A DNA stretch of 64,000 bases from Artemisia argyi (GCA_030686995.1 CM060704.1:174155718-174219717); one strand, 5' to 3'. Positions 1 through 11,436 are shown, counted from the first letter of the stretch. A program made the numbers and translations. The notes: generated by a model not told the origin, from the letters alone.

Positions 1-114
1 GCGCTTAAGGCTAAAGAAGCCGAAAAGAAGGTTGCTCAAGTTGGCGATGAATCGGGGAAGTTGTTGAATGATAAAGATGAAAAGTTAGCCAGGAAGATCG
101 AATCGGATGAATAA
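1..114 (+). CDS. 3' terminal exon of an unidentified gene
   Basis: The frame is open from the first base to a TAA at 112-114 and gives 37 C-terminal residues rich in Lys, Glu and Asp (starts ALKAKEAEKKV, ends RKIESDE). The highly charged composition suggests a helical or coiled-coil tail. The 5' part lies outside the window, so neither the gene nor its splice phase can be fixed. About 90 bases of AT-rich sequence follow, compatible with a 3' UTR. The product is not recognised. It could also be a chance open end, but its composition and stop look genic. Confidence 0.5.
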   Translation, partial: ALKAKEAEKKVAQVGDESGKLLNDKDEKLARKIESDE

Positions 115-585
115 TTAATTACCTCCAATCTGGGAAGTGTAATTACTTTGTAGTTTATAGCTTATAGGTTTTTTTCTTTATGTTCATCCTTATTACATTA
201 TGTTACTGAACATAATTTCAAGACTTGTTTGTGATGTACATCTACAAATTGGGTACATGTACATGATATGTTGTGATATAATAATGTGTTTTCTATCTTG
301 TTTGTGACATGGATATTTAGAATTTCATAATTTTAGCTTATATTGATGGCTTATAAAAGCATTTAGCAATCCAAGCACTTCAAAAGTGCTTATTTCATTT
401 AAGGGGTTTTTGCATATATATCATCTCGAAAATGCATAATTACATATATATTCAAAGCATGCATAAAAATCATTGTATTATGTGTATCAAAAACTTGTAC
501 AAATGATATATATGTAATTATTTACTTTTGGAGGGATATATATGCAATTCTGCCTTCATTTGGAAAAAAAACAAAAAAAAAAAAC

Positions 586-617
<32 letters not shown>

Positions 618-778
618 AGTAAGCTCAAAAAATGTGAAAGAAAAAGCATCCCCTCATATGGTGAAATATTAGTTCTTTGTGTTTAAGGGAACGTCGTTCA
701 TATGGGATTGATTATTGTTGTTGTTGTGAGAATGTAAAGATTGAAGAAGAATTATTAATTTGTTATATGCTGGATATA
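115..778. other. AT-rich spacer after the first gene
   Basis: Probable 3' UTR and intergenic DNA. It contains an almost pure A tract at 563-614, broken by a few C. No supported gene is present. Confidence 0.5.
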
Positions 779-786
779 TTCAAAAA

Positions 787-2501
787 TAGGGATGAGCATG
801 GTTCTAGGGGTGAGCGCGGTTCCGGAACCGCACGGAACCGACCCGGAACCGCAGGAACCGAGAACCGAAATACTCATAATTTAGGAACCGAGAACCGGAC
901 CGAAAAACATGTTTCGGTTCCGGTTCGGTTCCGGTTCCGGTTCGGGTATTTCGGTTCTACCCGATTAGAACCGCAAATTTTAAAAAACCCGTGTTGTAAA
1001 GGACCTGTGTATACATATATCTTGATCTTGCATGTGCATGTTATCAGTTTTTATTGTGATCATTGATCAATGTAAACTTTTGTATTTAGGAGAAGCTTTG
1101 ATCATTGATATTTTCCTTGTGTGTTAGTTTATTTTCTTTCAGCCATGTGTGTTCTCCAATTCAATTATATCCTCTTGTTTTAAGAAAAAAGTATTTTTTT
1201 TTCAAGTCACACGGTTCGCAATTTTAAATTCTGATCATATTCTTATCATTTTATTTTGCTATTTTAATTTTCAAGGTTGAAAACTTTGGTTTGTGTTGGG
1301 TCAAGATTGCCAAGTTTAGAAAAAAAGTATGTGCCATAAAAAAAAGTTGTATTCAAATTCAATAGCTTTATGGTTGTCATTGTGTTAACTTTTAAAGTGA
1401 TCATAGTTTATGTGTTTTCATTATCACGTCAGAAGTAACTTGGAACATAAATACCAAACAAAAAAAAACAAAAAATGGGTCAAAACCTTGTTTCTCTGTC
1501 ATGACTAGCTCATCATAAGTTCAAATGTTGAATGACAAAGAAGCGTTTGGAGATGGCGTCATAATATCTAGCCGAAGCTTAAATGCTAAACATTTAAATT
1601 TTTTCTAAAGCCCACCCAATTCATATCACTTAAACATTTACACGGGCTTAGTCTTTTGGGCTTGTGAGATGTATAACATGTTTTCATACACGAGTAATAA
1701 CTAGCGGTTCTTCGGTTCCGGAACCGAGACCCGCAGTTCCGAACCGAACCGAACCGAAAACCGAAATTTGAAATATTGAAGAACCGAGAACCGAACCGCG
1801 GGTCTAAAAATCGGTCCGGGTTGGGTCGGTTTCGGTTCGGTTCTCGGTTCCGGTTCGGTTCTCGGTCATTTTGCTCACCCCTACATGGTTCTGGAACCGG
1901 TGGATCTGAGAACCGATTTTTCTGAAAACTGAGAACCAAGAACCTAACCGAATATAGTTTTTGGTTCCAGTTTGGGTTCTTTTTGGTCTATCTGTATAGG
2001 AACCGCTTTTCTATTAAGCTAATAAAAAATACAAAAAATTAAACTTTTTAAAAACTTGCAACATTCACATTTAAGCAAATAACAATTAACAACTAAACCA
2101 TAAACTCAAATAATCAATCATTCTATTATTACTTTCACTTGTTCATATTTTTAACAAAACAATAATGCATAACAATCCAAAAAATAAAATAAAATAACTT
2201 AAAACTTTGTCCATCAAAATAACTAAGACCATTTAGAGTTCCGCAGTTTGTTTCTTTTTGTCTCTTCTGGTTAGTTTCTCTAATTGTTCTTCCATATCCT
2301 TGATAAGAAGTAAAAAAATTACATATTTTTATAAACATTGGATATATATTTGGTTCCAAAATCGAGAACTGGTGGAACCGATCCGAGAACCGAAAAATCT
2401 CAAAATCAAGAACCGGAACTGGAACCATTGGTTCTGGTTCCGATTCGGTTCTTCATGGTTCCGATCCAGTTCCGGTTCTTTAGTTCTTTTGCTCATCCCT
2501 A
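787..2501. mobile_element. outer non-autonomous hAT element
   Basis: The terminal inverted repeat TAGGGATGAGCA begins at 787 and its complement ends at 2501. Both sides carry the same 8-bp target duplication TTCAAAAA (779-786 and 2502-2509), as expected for the hAT superfamily. Without its nested passenger the element is about 630 bp. Its ends are rich in GGTTC/GAACC motifs, and there is no transposase. It is therefore a MITE-like hAT derivative that needs a transposase supplied from elsewhere. Confidence 0.85.
805..1883. mobile_element. inner hAT element nested in the outer one
   Basis: The terminal inverted repeat TAGGGGTGAGC starts at 805 and its complement ends at 1883. The 8-bp duplication CATGGTTC flanks it at 797-804 and 1884-1891. 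Both subterminal regions are dense arrays of GGTTCCGG/GAACCG, inverted relative to each other. These arrays create open frames that are not genes. The termini differ from the outer element's by one base, so the two belong to one family. The insertion point is only 18 bp from the outer element's left end. Confidence 0.88.
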
Positions 2502-2509
2502 TTCAAAAA

Positions 2510-2972
2510 GCTTGAAAGCAACACTAGACATAGATGTACAACCATAGAATTGATGTTCTTGTTGGTTTTATAGACCACATCATGTTGACCTTTAGCTAGA
2601 TAGGAAGAAATGAAGAATTATTCTGCTTATTTATATCGTAATGGACTTGTTCCAGGCCAAACCCAATTTATTTGTTTATTAAAGGGTTTACAGCTTTACA
2701 TGGTAAATGACTAAATGCACCAATTGATGCATCAACAAAGTAAATGAAAAAATCAAAAAATTAATACTAATCAAATGAAAATATGTTTTAAGGAAACAAT
2801 TTGTAACTTACCTAAATTTACGAGCATAGAATCAGAACTTTGTAGATTAATGGGTAAGGTTCTTATCAAAATTGGAAGAAAAAATTAACGTTCGGAGGAT
2901 AAAAATATTGTAGGTTAAGTGGATTTGAGTTATATTGATTTATATATATCAGATTTGAGTTATTATTGTAGG
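2510..2972. other. spacer, nothing recognised
   Basis: AT-rich sequence with no open frame, repeat or motif that I can support. Confidence 0.4.
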
Positions 2973-3603
2973 TTAGGCGAGTAACCGTGCATAGCAACGG
3001 GATTTTAGAGCGACAGATAGTTTATTGATAAAAAAAAAATTTATACATTATAAGCGAAAAATAATAAAAGTTTGAAGATTTGGGAATTAAACATAATGTT
3101 TTAAAACCCGGTTCGACCCAGGTGGTTTAACTGGTTGAACCGTTCCGGTCAAAAAACGGGTTTGAAGCGTCCGGGTCAACCCGGTTTGTGTTTTAATTGG
3201 TTGTATTTAATTTGCTACATATGTTTTTAATTGGTTGTGCAATGTGAATAAATTATTGTACTTTTAAGTAAGGTATAATGTTTTGAAACCCGGTTCGACG
3301 CGGGTGGTTTAACCGGTTGAACCGTTCCGGTCAAAAAATAGGTCGATTTAAACCGGGTCAACTTGCTAAGTTGGGTCGAAAACGGGTCAAATTAAACCGG
3401 GTTAACCTGCCGGGTTTGAAGCGTCCAAGGTCAACCCGATTTGTGTTTGAATTGGTTGTACAATGTGAATAAATAATTGTACTTTTAAGTATTGGGGTGT
3501 TTTAATAAGAATATTAATTACATTTCACTTTCTCTCTCATTTGATCATTGTTGAAAACTCAACATTTCACTTTTGACTATTTTTCTATTATAGATAGTAT
3601 AGA
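2973..3603 (-). mobile_element. non-autonomous Helitron, copy 1
   Basis: Read on the minus strand it begins with TC (3602-3603) just after A and starts TCTATACTATCTATA. It ends in a hairpin of the CCCGTTGCTATGCACGG type followed, about 10 nt later, by CTAA (2973-2976). This is the TC...hairpin...CTRR layout of Helitrons. The base after the end is C rather than the usual T, so the 3' boundary is slightly uncertain. The interior holds two diverged tandem copies of an ACCCGGTTCGACCC segment, starting near 3098 and 3280. Three relatives lie in this window. Confidence 0.65.
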
Positions 3604-4237
3604 TATATTGGTGTAAGTGAGAGTTGAGAAAATTTATAAATTTAATTGTAATTTAATCTTTAAATAATTAATTGATAGCATTATCTTTTATAAGCAATTA
3701 TATTTTTGTCAAACAACATAACATTAGTCATTTAGTAAGATTTTATGTTTTTAATCAAGATTAAAGTTTGATCATTTTCTCTTTATACGTAATAAATACT
3801 CACTTTCAATTTTTGTTCGTCTTCAATTACTTTTTTTCGAACGACAATTGAATATAAAAAAATAATGAATGAAAGGCTAGCAAGAAAATAAACAAATTTT
3901 ACATGGAAGAGGTTAAAGAATTACAAGGATTAATTACCAAACCTTTCTTCATATTTTATCAAATCAAAATAAAAAGTCAATATTTCATTTTATCGGTGCA
4001 CACTGTAATGATGACGTTTTTTTTTAAACAATTAAACTATGTTTAATTTTAAAGTGGACATTTAAACTGGGACGAAAGAAGTATATTAACCAACTTTTGG
4101 TTCGATAGTATACTGATTATAAAGTTTAAAATAACGTAAAATAATACCTTAAACACTCCTAAACGCTTTAGCGACCTTGTCGAAAAATTAAACGTACTAA
4201 ACTTAAAGTGTTAAATGGGATTTGGATTGATAGAGAA
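3604..4237. other. AT-rich spacer upstream of the next gene
   Basis: No gene is seen. The last part is presumably distal promoter of the gene starting at 4311. Confidence 0.4.
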
Positions 4238-4272
4238 GGGGGCGAAGTGAAAGTTTTTATATTATATATAAG
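4238..4272 (+). promoter_or_regulatory. conserved 15-mer and TATA box of gene A
   Basis: GGGGGCGAAGTGAAA at 4238-4252 recurs exactly upstream of the paralogue on the other strand (11503-11517). A TATATATAAG element at 4263-4272 lies about 40 bp before the ATG at 4311, which implies a very short leader. The role of the 15-mer is inferred from conservation only. Confidence 0.5.
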
Positions 4273-4310
4273 TAGAGGTACAAATAGAATCTTTTGTTTG
4301 TTCAATCACC

Positions 4311-6185
4311 ATGGATACAAACCCTAGTGTCTTTCCTCGTTCTGAAAACCCTAACCCTAAACGTAAGCAATTTAGGGATCTGCTAACTATGACCCACGCA
4401 GAATTCTTAGAAGCATCGAAACGGTTGAAAGAAGAAGCAAAAGGTCTTGAAGAGCCAATTCTATATGATCCAAGTATAGTGAGTGGCGATTCTGCACAAG
4501 AAACCAGTCACTCGAAAAACTTGAATCCTCCGATTTTTACTGAAGAAATTATGGCCTATCTTAGTTCACCCGAACCTGAGGAACCACAACATGCTACCAT
4601 CTGTGGTAACGATATTCGCCTTTAACCAATATTAATTAATTGAATTATTGTGTACTATATAATTTACTTTTTCTAATAGTCCATGTATTTGAACCTTTAT
4701 AGGCGAACCTCCCCAACCTTACGAACACTCACCACCAAAGGAGACCATTAGCATGGGCACGAGCATGGAAACGGGGAGTTTCATAGAAGAAGAACCTGAA
4801 AAAGCAGAAAACAGTGAGTCCATTCGATGGAAAAACTTTGATTTTCCAGTTTTCACGGAAGAAATTGACGACGATGAACCACAAAATGCTACCATGCGTG
4901 GTAATGATTTTGACCTTTAACCAATATTAATTGATTTATTATGTACTATATATAGTTTACTTTTTTTTTTCTAATAGTCCATGTATTTGAACCTTTATAG
5001 GCGAACGTCTCCAACCTTACAAACACTCAACACCGAAGGAGAGTATTAGCACGGACACAAGAATTGCCTATCTCAGATCACATGAACTGTCCCCTGTTGC
5101 CGACGATGAACCACAACATGCTACCATCTGCTGTAATGATATTTGACCTTTAACCAATATATTAATTGAATTATTATGTACTACATATATAGTTTACTTT
5201 TTTCTAACAGTCCATGTATTTGAACCTTTATAGGCGAAAGTCCCCAACCTTACAAACACTCACCACCAAAGGAGACCATTAGTGCGGGGAGTATCATAGA
5301 AGCAGAACCTGCAAAAACAGAAAACAGTGAGTTCTATGCTGCTAACCTATTTACTTTGCTTAAAGGGTAGTTTTTCTTTTATATACCTTTTGGTAGAATG
5401 CATGATTGTTAAAATAGTACTACAAATCAAAGCTAAATAGGCGTTAATGGAATTGAGTGGTCTGTATCTTGGTTCTCAGCTAAAAGCATCTATTGGCTTC
5501 AATAGCAAGGTTAAAAAATCTGACAATTAAGTGTATATTTACGTATTTGGCTAATTAATTAGGCTAAAGCTAGTAAACCTTTCCCAGAAAATGAGGGGAC
5601 AAGAAGATGCAAAAAAATGAGCCTTTTGTTGTGCTGAGTTCAAGATTTTTTTTTGTTTGGATTATTGTTTTCAAAGCGAGTCTTGCATTTTCAAAACACA
5701 CAAATTCAAAACATTTTTTGACCATTGTTGGGGTGTTTAGGTACTCTTTCATCTATCGTATAATCTAACACAAACCAATTTATTTATTCATAAGCAAGTC
5801 GAAATTTTATCTGTTTCTGTTTTTTTTTTTTTTTTTTTAAATGATCATATATTGTGTTTTCTAACTTTGAACCTTGTAATTCATTAATTTCTTACTCTAA
5901 ACCCCGAAAATGGAATGGCTCACATAACGTGACGGGTAGGAAAGAACTTGAAGCACTAAGTTTGTTTGTTTTTTTACCTGTATTCTTTAAAGTTTGTTCA
6001 AATGCATGGTTTTTTTTACCTGTTTTGGATGTTGTAAATTGACCCCCAAGCAAAACTTCTCTTCAAATGAACTGAAACTCCTTTGGCTTATGGTTAATCG
6101 AATAGGTACGAATGCTGAAGTGGAAGGAGGGTCTGTTTTAAAACCGGAACTTGAAGAGTCAAGTACTTCGAACGAACCGTGGTAG
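4311..6185 (+). CDS. unknown-family gene A, five exons, predicted 265 aa
   Basis: Predicted exons are 4311-4605, 4703-4900, 5001-5132, 5234-5326 and 6106-6185, with the stop TAG at 6183-6185. All four introns are GT-AG and phase 1, and the frame stays open throughout, which supports the model. Exon 1 encodes an N-terminal segment with basic and acidic stretches. Exons 2, 3 and 4 each begin with the same module, roughly (G/C)E-x-(P/L)QPY(E/K)HS(P/T)PKE(T/S)IS, near residues 99, 165 and 209. The last exon contains AEVEGGSV, a signature shared with gene B on the opposite strand. I do not recognise the family and see no signal peptide or membrane segment. The product may be a disordered plant-specific protein. 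Exon 4 could instead read through its donor to a nearby stop. The ATG was chosen because it follows a TATA box and opens the longest frame. Confidence 0.62.
4579..5283 (+). repeat. three tandem exon-intron units inside gene A
   Basis: Three copies, about 4579-4752, 4876-5052 and 5105-5283, each carry the end of one exon (GA-GAACCACAA-ATGCTACCAT), a whole intron of about 100 bp (ACCTTTAACCAATAT...CCATGTATTTGAACCTTTATAG) and the start of the next exon. Introns and exons are similarly conserved, so the duplications are recent. Confidence 0.75.
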
Positions 6186-7194
6186 AGAATTTGTTGGGTT
6201 TAGTTATTGAATGAACTTGAGACTCCTTTGTGCTTCAAATGAATGAAATCTCACATCTGCTGAACTTTCAAATTTGTTATTGTGAGAGCAAAATTAAAAA
6301 AATATTGCATCTCCAGAAATCCAACATATATGAAAATATCGACTCCTACATGGGCTCGTTTATTTGAAACAAAGTCAATTGAATATTAATTTGAGTGTGA
6401 ATTTGGTCTTTGTAAGTTGAACAAACTACAATAAACTTCTGGATATTTGAATGCAATATTTTGGTGATCTCGTAACATTTTTCCAAAATATGTTATGATG
6501 TTGCAGTATTGACATTGATGCTGAGTGCTGACTGTTGAAAAATGAATGACAGGTAGAAAAAAAGCGACCCAGATAGATCACAAACATAATAAGCGTAGTT
6601 GGACACTCCAACATGTCAGTATAGTAAGGATTCTTTTGTAAATAAAAGTACTCAGATAAATTCATGAGCAGCAAGCTTTAACAAGCTATATAGGGACATG
6701 TTTGTAACAATTTGTGATAACAATCTCTCATAGTTTAAGATCCAATTAAAAACAGATAAAGAGAACCGCAAGGTGCTGTAATTCGGATCTAAATGTTCTG
6801 AATACTTCTCCGAGTGCTTACTCTGAAGGGACAAAAAGATTGTTGACCTTGTTGTGCTGGTGTTTTTAACTGTTCCACAGGTGGTTGTGCAGTGGAGGTA
6901 CCGAAGTTGTTATGTGAGTCATGTTTTAGATTTGATTATTTTGTGTTATGTACTTTATTATTTTGTGTTAACATAATAAGGTTAGTTGGTTAATGGTGAT
7001 TAAGAACAAGTAAAATAGTAGTTTCACATTACTGCAAGATATAAAAAAACAGCAATGTAATTAATAGGAGCGTGTGAAGTGAAAGTTCTGAAACAAACAT
7101 CAACCGACTTCCGTTAGACCATTACCTACACATACTCCTTGATCGATCCTTTTTTTTTTTTTTTTTTTTTTTAATTATTATTGTTTCCTCTTGT
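6186..7194. other. spacer with promoter-like relic
   Basis: No coding region is supported. At about 7067-7086 the sequence GAGCGTGTGAAGTGAAAGTT resembles the conserved 15-mer found upstream of genes A and B. It may be the relic of another family member. A T tract of about 22 bases lies at 7151-7172. Confidence 0.35.
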
Positions 7195-7514
7195 TCAACA
7201 CAAGACGTACATACTATATTTTAGTAATCGTTTGATTCGGCCAGACATACTCTCTACCACAGTTTCACTTGGTTCGCCTAGATCCATGTTTAAGACAGAC
7301 CCTCCTTCCACTTCAGCCTCTATACCTGTTTGATTAACCAGCACCAAAATACCGTAAGCCAAAGGAGTTTCACTTCAGCCTCTATACATGCTTATACCAA
7401 ACATTACATGTATGTGTAGGAAATTGGTAGCGGGGAACTCGCCAGTTGCTGTTTCATGTTCTTCGCAACTCTCCAGCTTCTTGCATAAGCCATTCCATAT
7501 ACGTGGGTTACCGG
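7195..7514 (-). pseudogene. partial middle copy of the gene A/B family
   Basis: Two exons can be read on the minus strand. One is at 7443-7514 (GNPRIWNGLCKKLES...TATG), matching exon 4 of gene B. The other is at 7195-7325, matching the terminal exon with EAEVEGGSV and extended to a TGA at 7195-7197. Both keep the phase-1 frame, and the first uses a GC donor instead of GT. No upstream exons were found, so the copy is truncated at the 5' side, where carrier-gene and SKIP fragments lie instead. It may still be transcribed, but as a complete gene it is broken. Confidence 0.55.
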
Positions 7515-7916
7515 CTATAAGACATTAATAAAGTACATGGTTTAAAGTCTGAATACATGTACAATATATAATTATAGCCAATAACAGAAGATTATGGAAC
7601 TTTGGGTTACTAATGAATAAGTTGATTTGTGTTATATCGCTTTAGTAAGTCAAATTGATCAAATGGGTTGGCAGTTGCTCTACTAACAAACAATTTAGAA
7701 AACAAAAACTATATTAATTTGCATAATATAGATCACACACAATCACAATATATTAATTTCTATGGTAGATGTAGGATTGCCTAAACACCCCAACTTTGAC
7801 CAAATTATTTGTCGAATTTGTGTGTTTTGAAGTCATGAGCAAAACACACAAACATCAGCTTGTTTTTTATAGTATCTTCTGTCCTGGAAACCATTCTTTA
7901 TAGTTTATACCATTCA
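7515..7916. other. intron-like remnant
   Basis: This resembles intron sequence of gene B (for example the CCTAAACACCCC...TGTGT-TTTGAAGTC stretch, compare 7779-7835 with 10150-10187) but holds no exon I can support. Confidence 0.4.
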
Positions 7917-8039
7917 TCAACTAGTTGTTTCTTGCATGCCTCATAATACACCAACAAAATTGAGCTACTTTAACAAAGCTCGGTCCCAGCCACCAATACC
8001 TCTTTTTTTTTTCAAGAAATGTCAAAAGGGCATGAAGCA
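7917..8039 (-). pseudogene. fragment of a BT1-type mitochondrial carrier gene
   Basis: The sequence matches the 3' coding part of the intact carrier gene at about 36136-36280. Shared stretches include CTCGGTCCCA, TTCAAGAA and TGTCAAAAGGGCATGAAGC, with substitutions and deletions. Read on the minus strand it corresponds to the last carrier repeat and C-terminus, but the frame is broken. It is joined directly to a fragment of another gene in the opposite orientation. Confidence 0.7.
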
Positions 8040-8283
8040 GGGACCAGGAGATAGACCAGTTGAGTTTGAGAGGGAAGCGGTTGAAGAATTTGATCCATTT
8101 GGCCTGCAGGATAAGTTCCCCTAAGGAGGGCAGAAATCAGTAAATAATGGTGGAAGTGAAGGGACCATGAGAGTGAGCATTGGGTCATCTACACGAGAAG
8201 AGAATGAAGGGTCTGATAGGACTTGCATTGGCTTCAAAGGGGGTGTTAGTTTGTCAGGAGAACTCCATGCTTTTACATTTTAA
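8040..8283 (+). pseudogene. C-terminal fragment of SNW/SKIP splicing factor
   Basis: Plus-strand translation gives GPGDRPVEFEREAVEEFDPFGL, a stop at 8122-8124, then in the same frame GGSEGTMRVSIGSSTREENEGS and IGFKGG. The motifs DRPVEFE, DPFGL, GTM-x-S and S-R-x-x-IGF are typical of the C-terminus of plant SNW/SKI-interacting proteins, which act in the spliceosome and in transcription. The segment after DPFGL appears deleted and a stop is present, so this is a captured fragment. No introns are visible. The identification is from memory of the family. Confidence 0.6.
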
Positions 8284-9016
8284 GTAAATTTGTTCAGGCA
8301 CATTGCATCTCAATCTTAGCATTTGTTATCTACTTGCTTTATTTGTTCTCCAGCTTGTACGAAAGTGTATTTACAATTTATACAAAAAAAATTATAGTAT
8401 AAAATTGCGTATAACAACACAGATACCCATGTTATAAAGGGTTAAATCTTACTTCGGATAGAAGAAGTTCACTGACGTTCTCTCACACAGTAATTCCTTA
8501 TGGTTGATGTTAAAATGCAAGTATTAATAGCTCTTGCATTTTCATGGAAATGTTCTACAAGTTATATGTCCATATACTGAACCCCATGTATCTCACTGAC
8601 CAGACAAGTGTAAAGTGCGTGAAATATATGTTTTACAGGTGATCCAAACCAGTAAAACCAATAAGGATGCTACTGATGAAATGTTTGACAAGAAATGTTT
8701 GTCTATTCACTTTATGCTGACCCTAGTTTCTTCCAGTAGTTTGTGTTTGAACATCAAAGTTAGACACGAAATTTACACCCTTCATAATTCATGCATGCAA
8801 AGCATGATATGCATATACTGATACGATAGCATTTGACGGATATAGAGACAGTACTTAATATCTTATAACAACGCTGGTTATAAAAGGGTGAAATCCAACC
8901 ACTATAAGAGTGGATATTATGCTTAATTATGAGAAGCACTTAAAAACATATATAATAAGTTCTAGAACCACAACCACAAGAGTGACTTTTAATTGTTACT
9001 AAACGCAGACGCAGGG
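8284..9016. other. spacer, nothing recognised
   Basis: AT-rich with no supported coding region. It contains the downstream flank of gene B. Confidence 0.4.
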
Positions 9017-10235
9017 TTAATTTGAATCCTCGCTAGGATGCATGGGAACAGATCCTCCTTCAACTTGAGCTTCACTGCCTATTAATTAATTAAGTAACAA
9101 AAAAGACAAATTAATATAAGCCAAATAAGTTTAAATCAATGGTAAATTGATAATTTAGTATATCATTAGTGAGTCGAATGATAAAGAGACTTTAAATCAC
9201 TACCAATTGGTTTAAGAGACGGCTTGTATTACTGCTAGAATAATGGAAGGTGATATTGTGATATTTGTACGTTAAGACTTAATTATGAGATTCCATCATT
9301 TTTATATTGAAAAAATATTGGAAAACGCTTCACCAAAAAAAAGAGAGAGAGACTAAATTAACCGCATCCGAGCACAAGACCAAAACGAGGCCATGAAAAC
9401 CAAAATGTCAAAAACCCAAGATACAAACTAAGTTACCCTCGGGGCAGCCCACCTTTGACAAACAACATATGCAAAGTACTTAACATATGGGATTTAATTG
9501 TTACCAGAAGCAGTTGTTGATGAATCAGCAGCTGGTGCAAGGTTTAGATCCTCAAAAGGGCCCTCGAGAATAGATACTCCGCCTTCAACTTGAACTTCGG
9601 TAACTATTAATTTCATCAAACACAAAAAAAACCCCATAATATAAGCCAAAGCAATTTCTATTTATTTATGTATTATGACCGGTTGATTTCTAAATGTACA
9701 TCTTTATGGAGTCAAATTTGTTTCACTTGAGCTTTCATTCAAGTACTAATTGGTCTCACACAAGCAGTTCAGAGGACATTGTTACTTTAATAAAATGAGT
9801 AATTCGCCCTTGGGGTGAATCCACAAACATCATAAACTGTTAGCAGGGCACTCACCAGTTGCTGCTTCAAGTTCTTGATGATGGCTAAACAGCTTCTTGC
9901 GTGCGATAGCGGCTACAAGAAAAAAATAAATTACAAGATTCAAAGTTAGGATACACAACATAGAGTTATAGCAAATAACAGAAATTGAAGAAATTTCGAC
10001 TTGGTTTAATTTGAGTTAAGATACAGAGCTTTAGCGAATCAAAGTTTGTTCAAATGGGTAGAGAGTTGCTCTCACGAACACTTTATTAAGAAAACTATAA
10101 AATTTGCACAACCACAGTAAATTATATATTCAAGGCAGAATGTAAGATAACCTAAACACCCCCAAATTATGTGTATTTTGAAGTCGCAAGACTAACTTTG
10201 GAACTAGTTAAAAAAAAACATAAAAACAAGAAAAG

Positions 10236-10280
<45 letters not shown>

Positions 10281-11436
10281 AGAAGAAGAAGAAAAACCTA
10301 GGCATGAGCACACCAATAAACAATCATTGGCTCATTTTTTTTAGCATCTTCTAGTTCTCGGAAAGGTTGATGTAAATATCGACTTAATAGCCTGTTTGTT
10401 TTCGAGCTGCTGTTTGATGGTAGCACGCAGGTTAAAACAGATAGTTTTAATTAACAGAGAGTCTAGATGCAGAATGGTTACACCGGAAACAAAGCCTATT
10501 TAATTAAGGGGGTTTGATTTGTACTATTATAAGGACTGTGATGTAAATTATCTGAATTTTGGTGAATTAAGGAACGAAAGTGTTAGCAAGAGCACTCACA
10601 AGATGCTCGTGCTGCGGCTGCGGCTGCTTTTGATCGTGCGGTTGCCTTTGCTCGTGCCTCTGCAAGTCTTGCATTCGCTTCTTTGGAACTCATCAAGTAG
10701 TACTTGACAGCTAGAAAAAAAATCACAAAAATAAAAGTTATATATAGTAGCAGTTACGGGTGATCGAGTAAATATAGTTATAGCAGAGCAGAGAACAAAC
10801 AATTTTCTTCTTTTGCACGTAAGGCTTGTCGTTCTGCTTCTTCGAACCTTGCCATCTCCTCTGGGGATGGTTTGGGACGTGGGGGAGCAGTTCTTCTACC
10901 TATAAATAAATTACAACAACATATTTGATATGTTAACAAGAAGTTCCAAGGTACGAATTCATCACTTGCTTGCGTGTACTAATAAGGTATCTGATTTTTG
11001 ATGATGCAAACATATATAAGCAGCAATTAGAAAAAAAATAAATAAATAAATATATACCAGCTCTGGATGGGGGGTTAACATGAACTAAAACATCAAGATG
11101 TGCAGTCAAAGGATCTTCGATGGGTGGCTTGTTGTTTTCACAGTGTTTGCGGTATTCCTGATCGGATAATTTGAGGCTAGCCCAGACCTCTTCAGACACT
11201 ACAGGAGGAGGCTGAGGATGAAGTTTATCAAAAAGGCTGTATTCTTCGTTAATGTTTTTACATTTTAATGCACGATCAAGATTGATTGCTACCATATTAG
11301 GGTTTCCAGTTGGATATAGAATTGGTCTATCACGACCTGCTGCTTCTTCCCTCACAAATTCACTCTTCCAAATCACGGGAAATGGAACTCCCGGAATCTG
11401 AGTGTTTAGTAGGCTTTCTATTGTATCATCATCCAT
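9017..11436 (-). CDS. unknown-family gene B, six exons, predicted 268 aa
   Basis: Predicted exons, in reading order on the minus strand, are 11436-11058, 10899-10801, 10710-10600, 9912-9856, 9603-9505 and 9078-9017, with the stop TAA at 9017-9019. Every intron is GT-AG and phase 1, and exons 2 to 5 are 99, 111, 57 and 99 bp, all multiples of three. Exon 1 gives a 126-residue segment with no family I recognise (contains VIWKSEFVREEAAGRDRPI). Exons 2 to 4 give a Glu/Arg/Ala-rich, probably helical stretch. Exons 5 and 6 repeat the signature E(V/A)QVEGG, which points to exon duplication. Gene A shares this signature, the promoter 15-mer and the phase pattern. The ATG at 11436 was preferred to an upstream TTG frame. 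The weakest splice site is the exon 2 donor. Function unknown. Confidence 0.65.
10231..10290. repeat. A tract and (GAA)n in intron 3 of gene B
   Basis: About 45 nearly uninterrupted A are followed by five GAA units, within the long intron between exons 3 and 4. It could be the tail of an old retroposon, but no body is recognised. Confidence 0.6.

Noticed and set aside
677..1939. Open frames of 129 and 117 aa rich in Arg, Asn, Glu and Thr
   Set aside because: They are translations of GAACCG/GGTTC arrays inside a hAT element and start at non-ATG codons.
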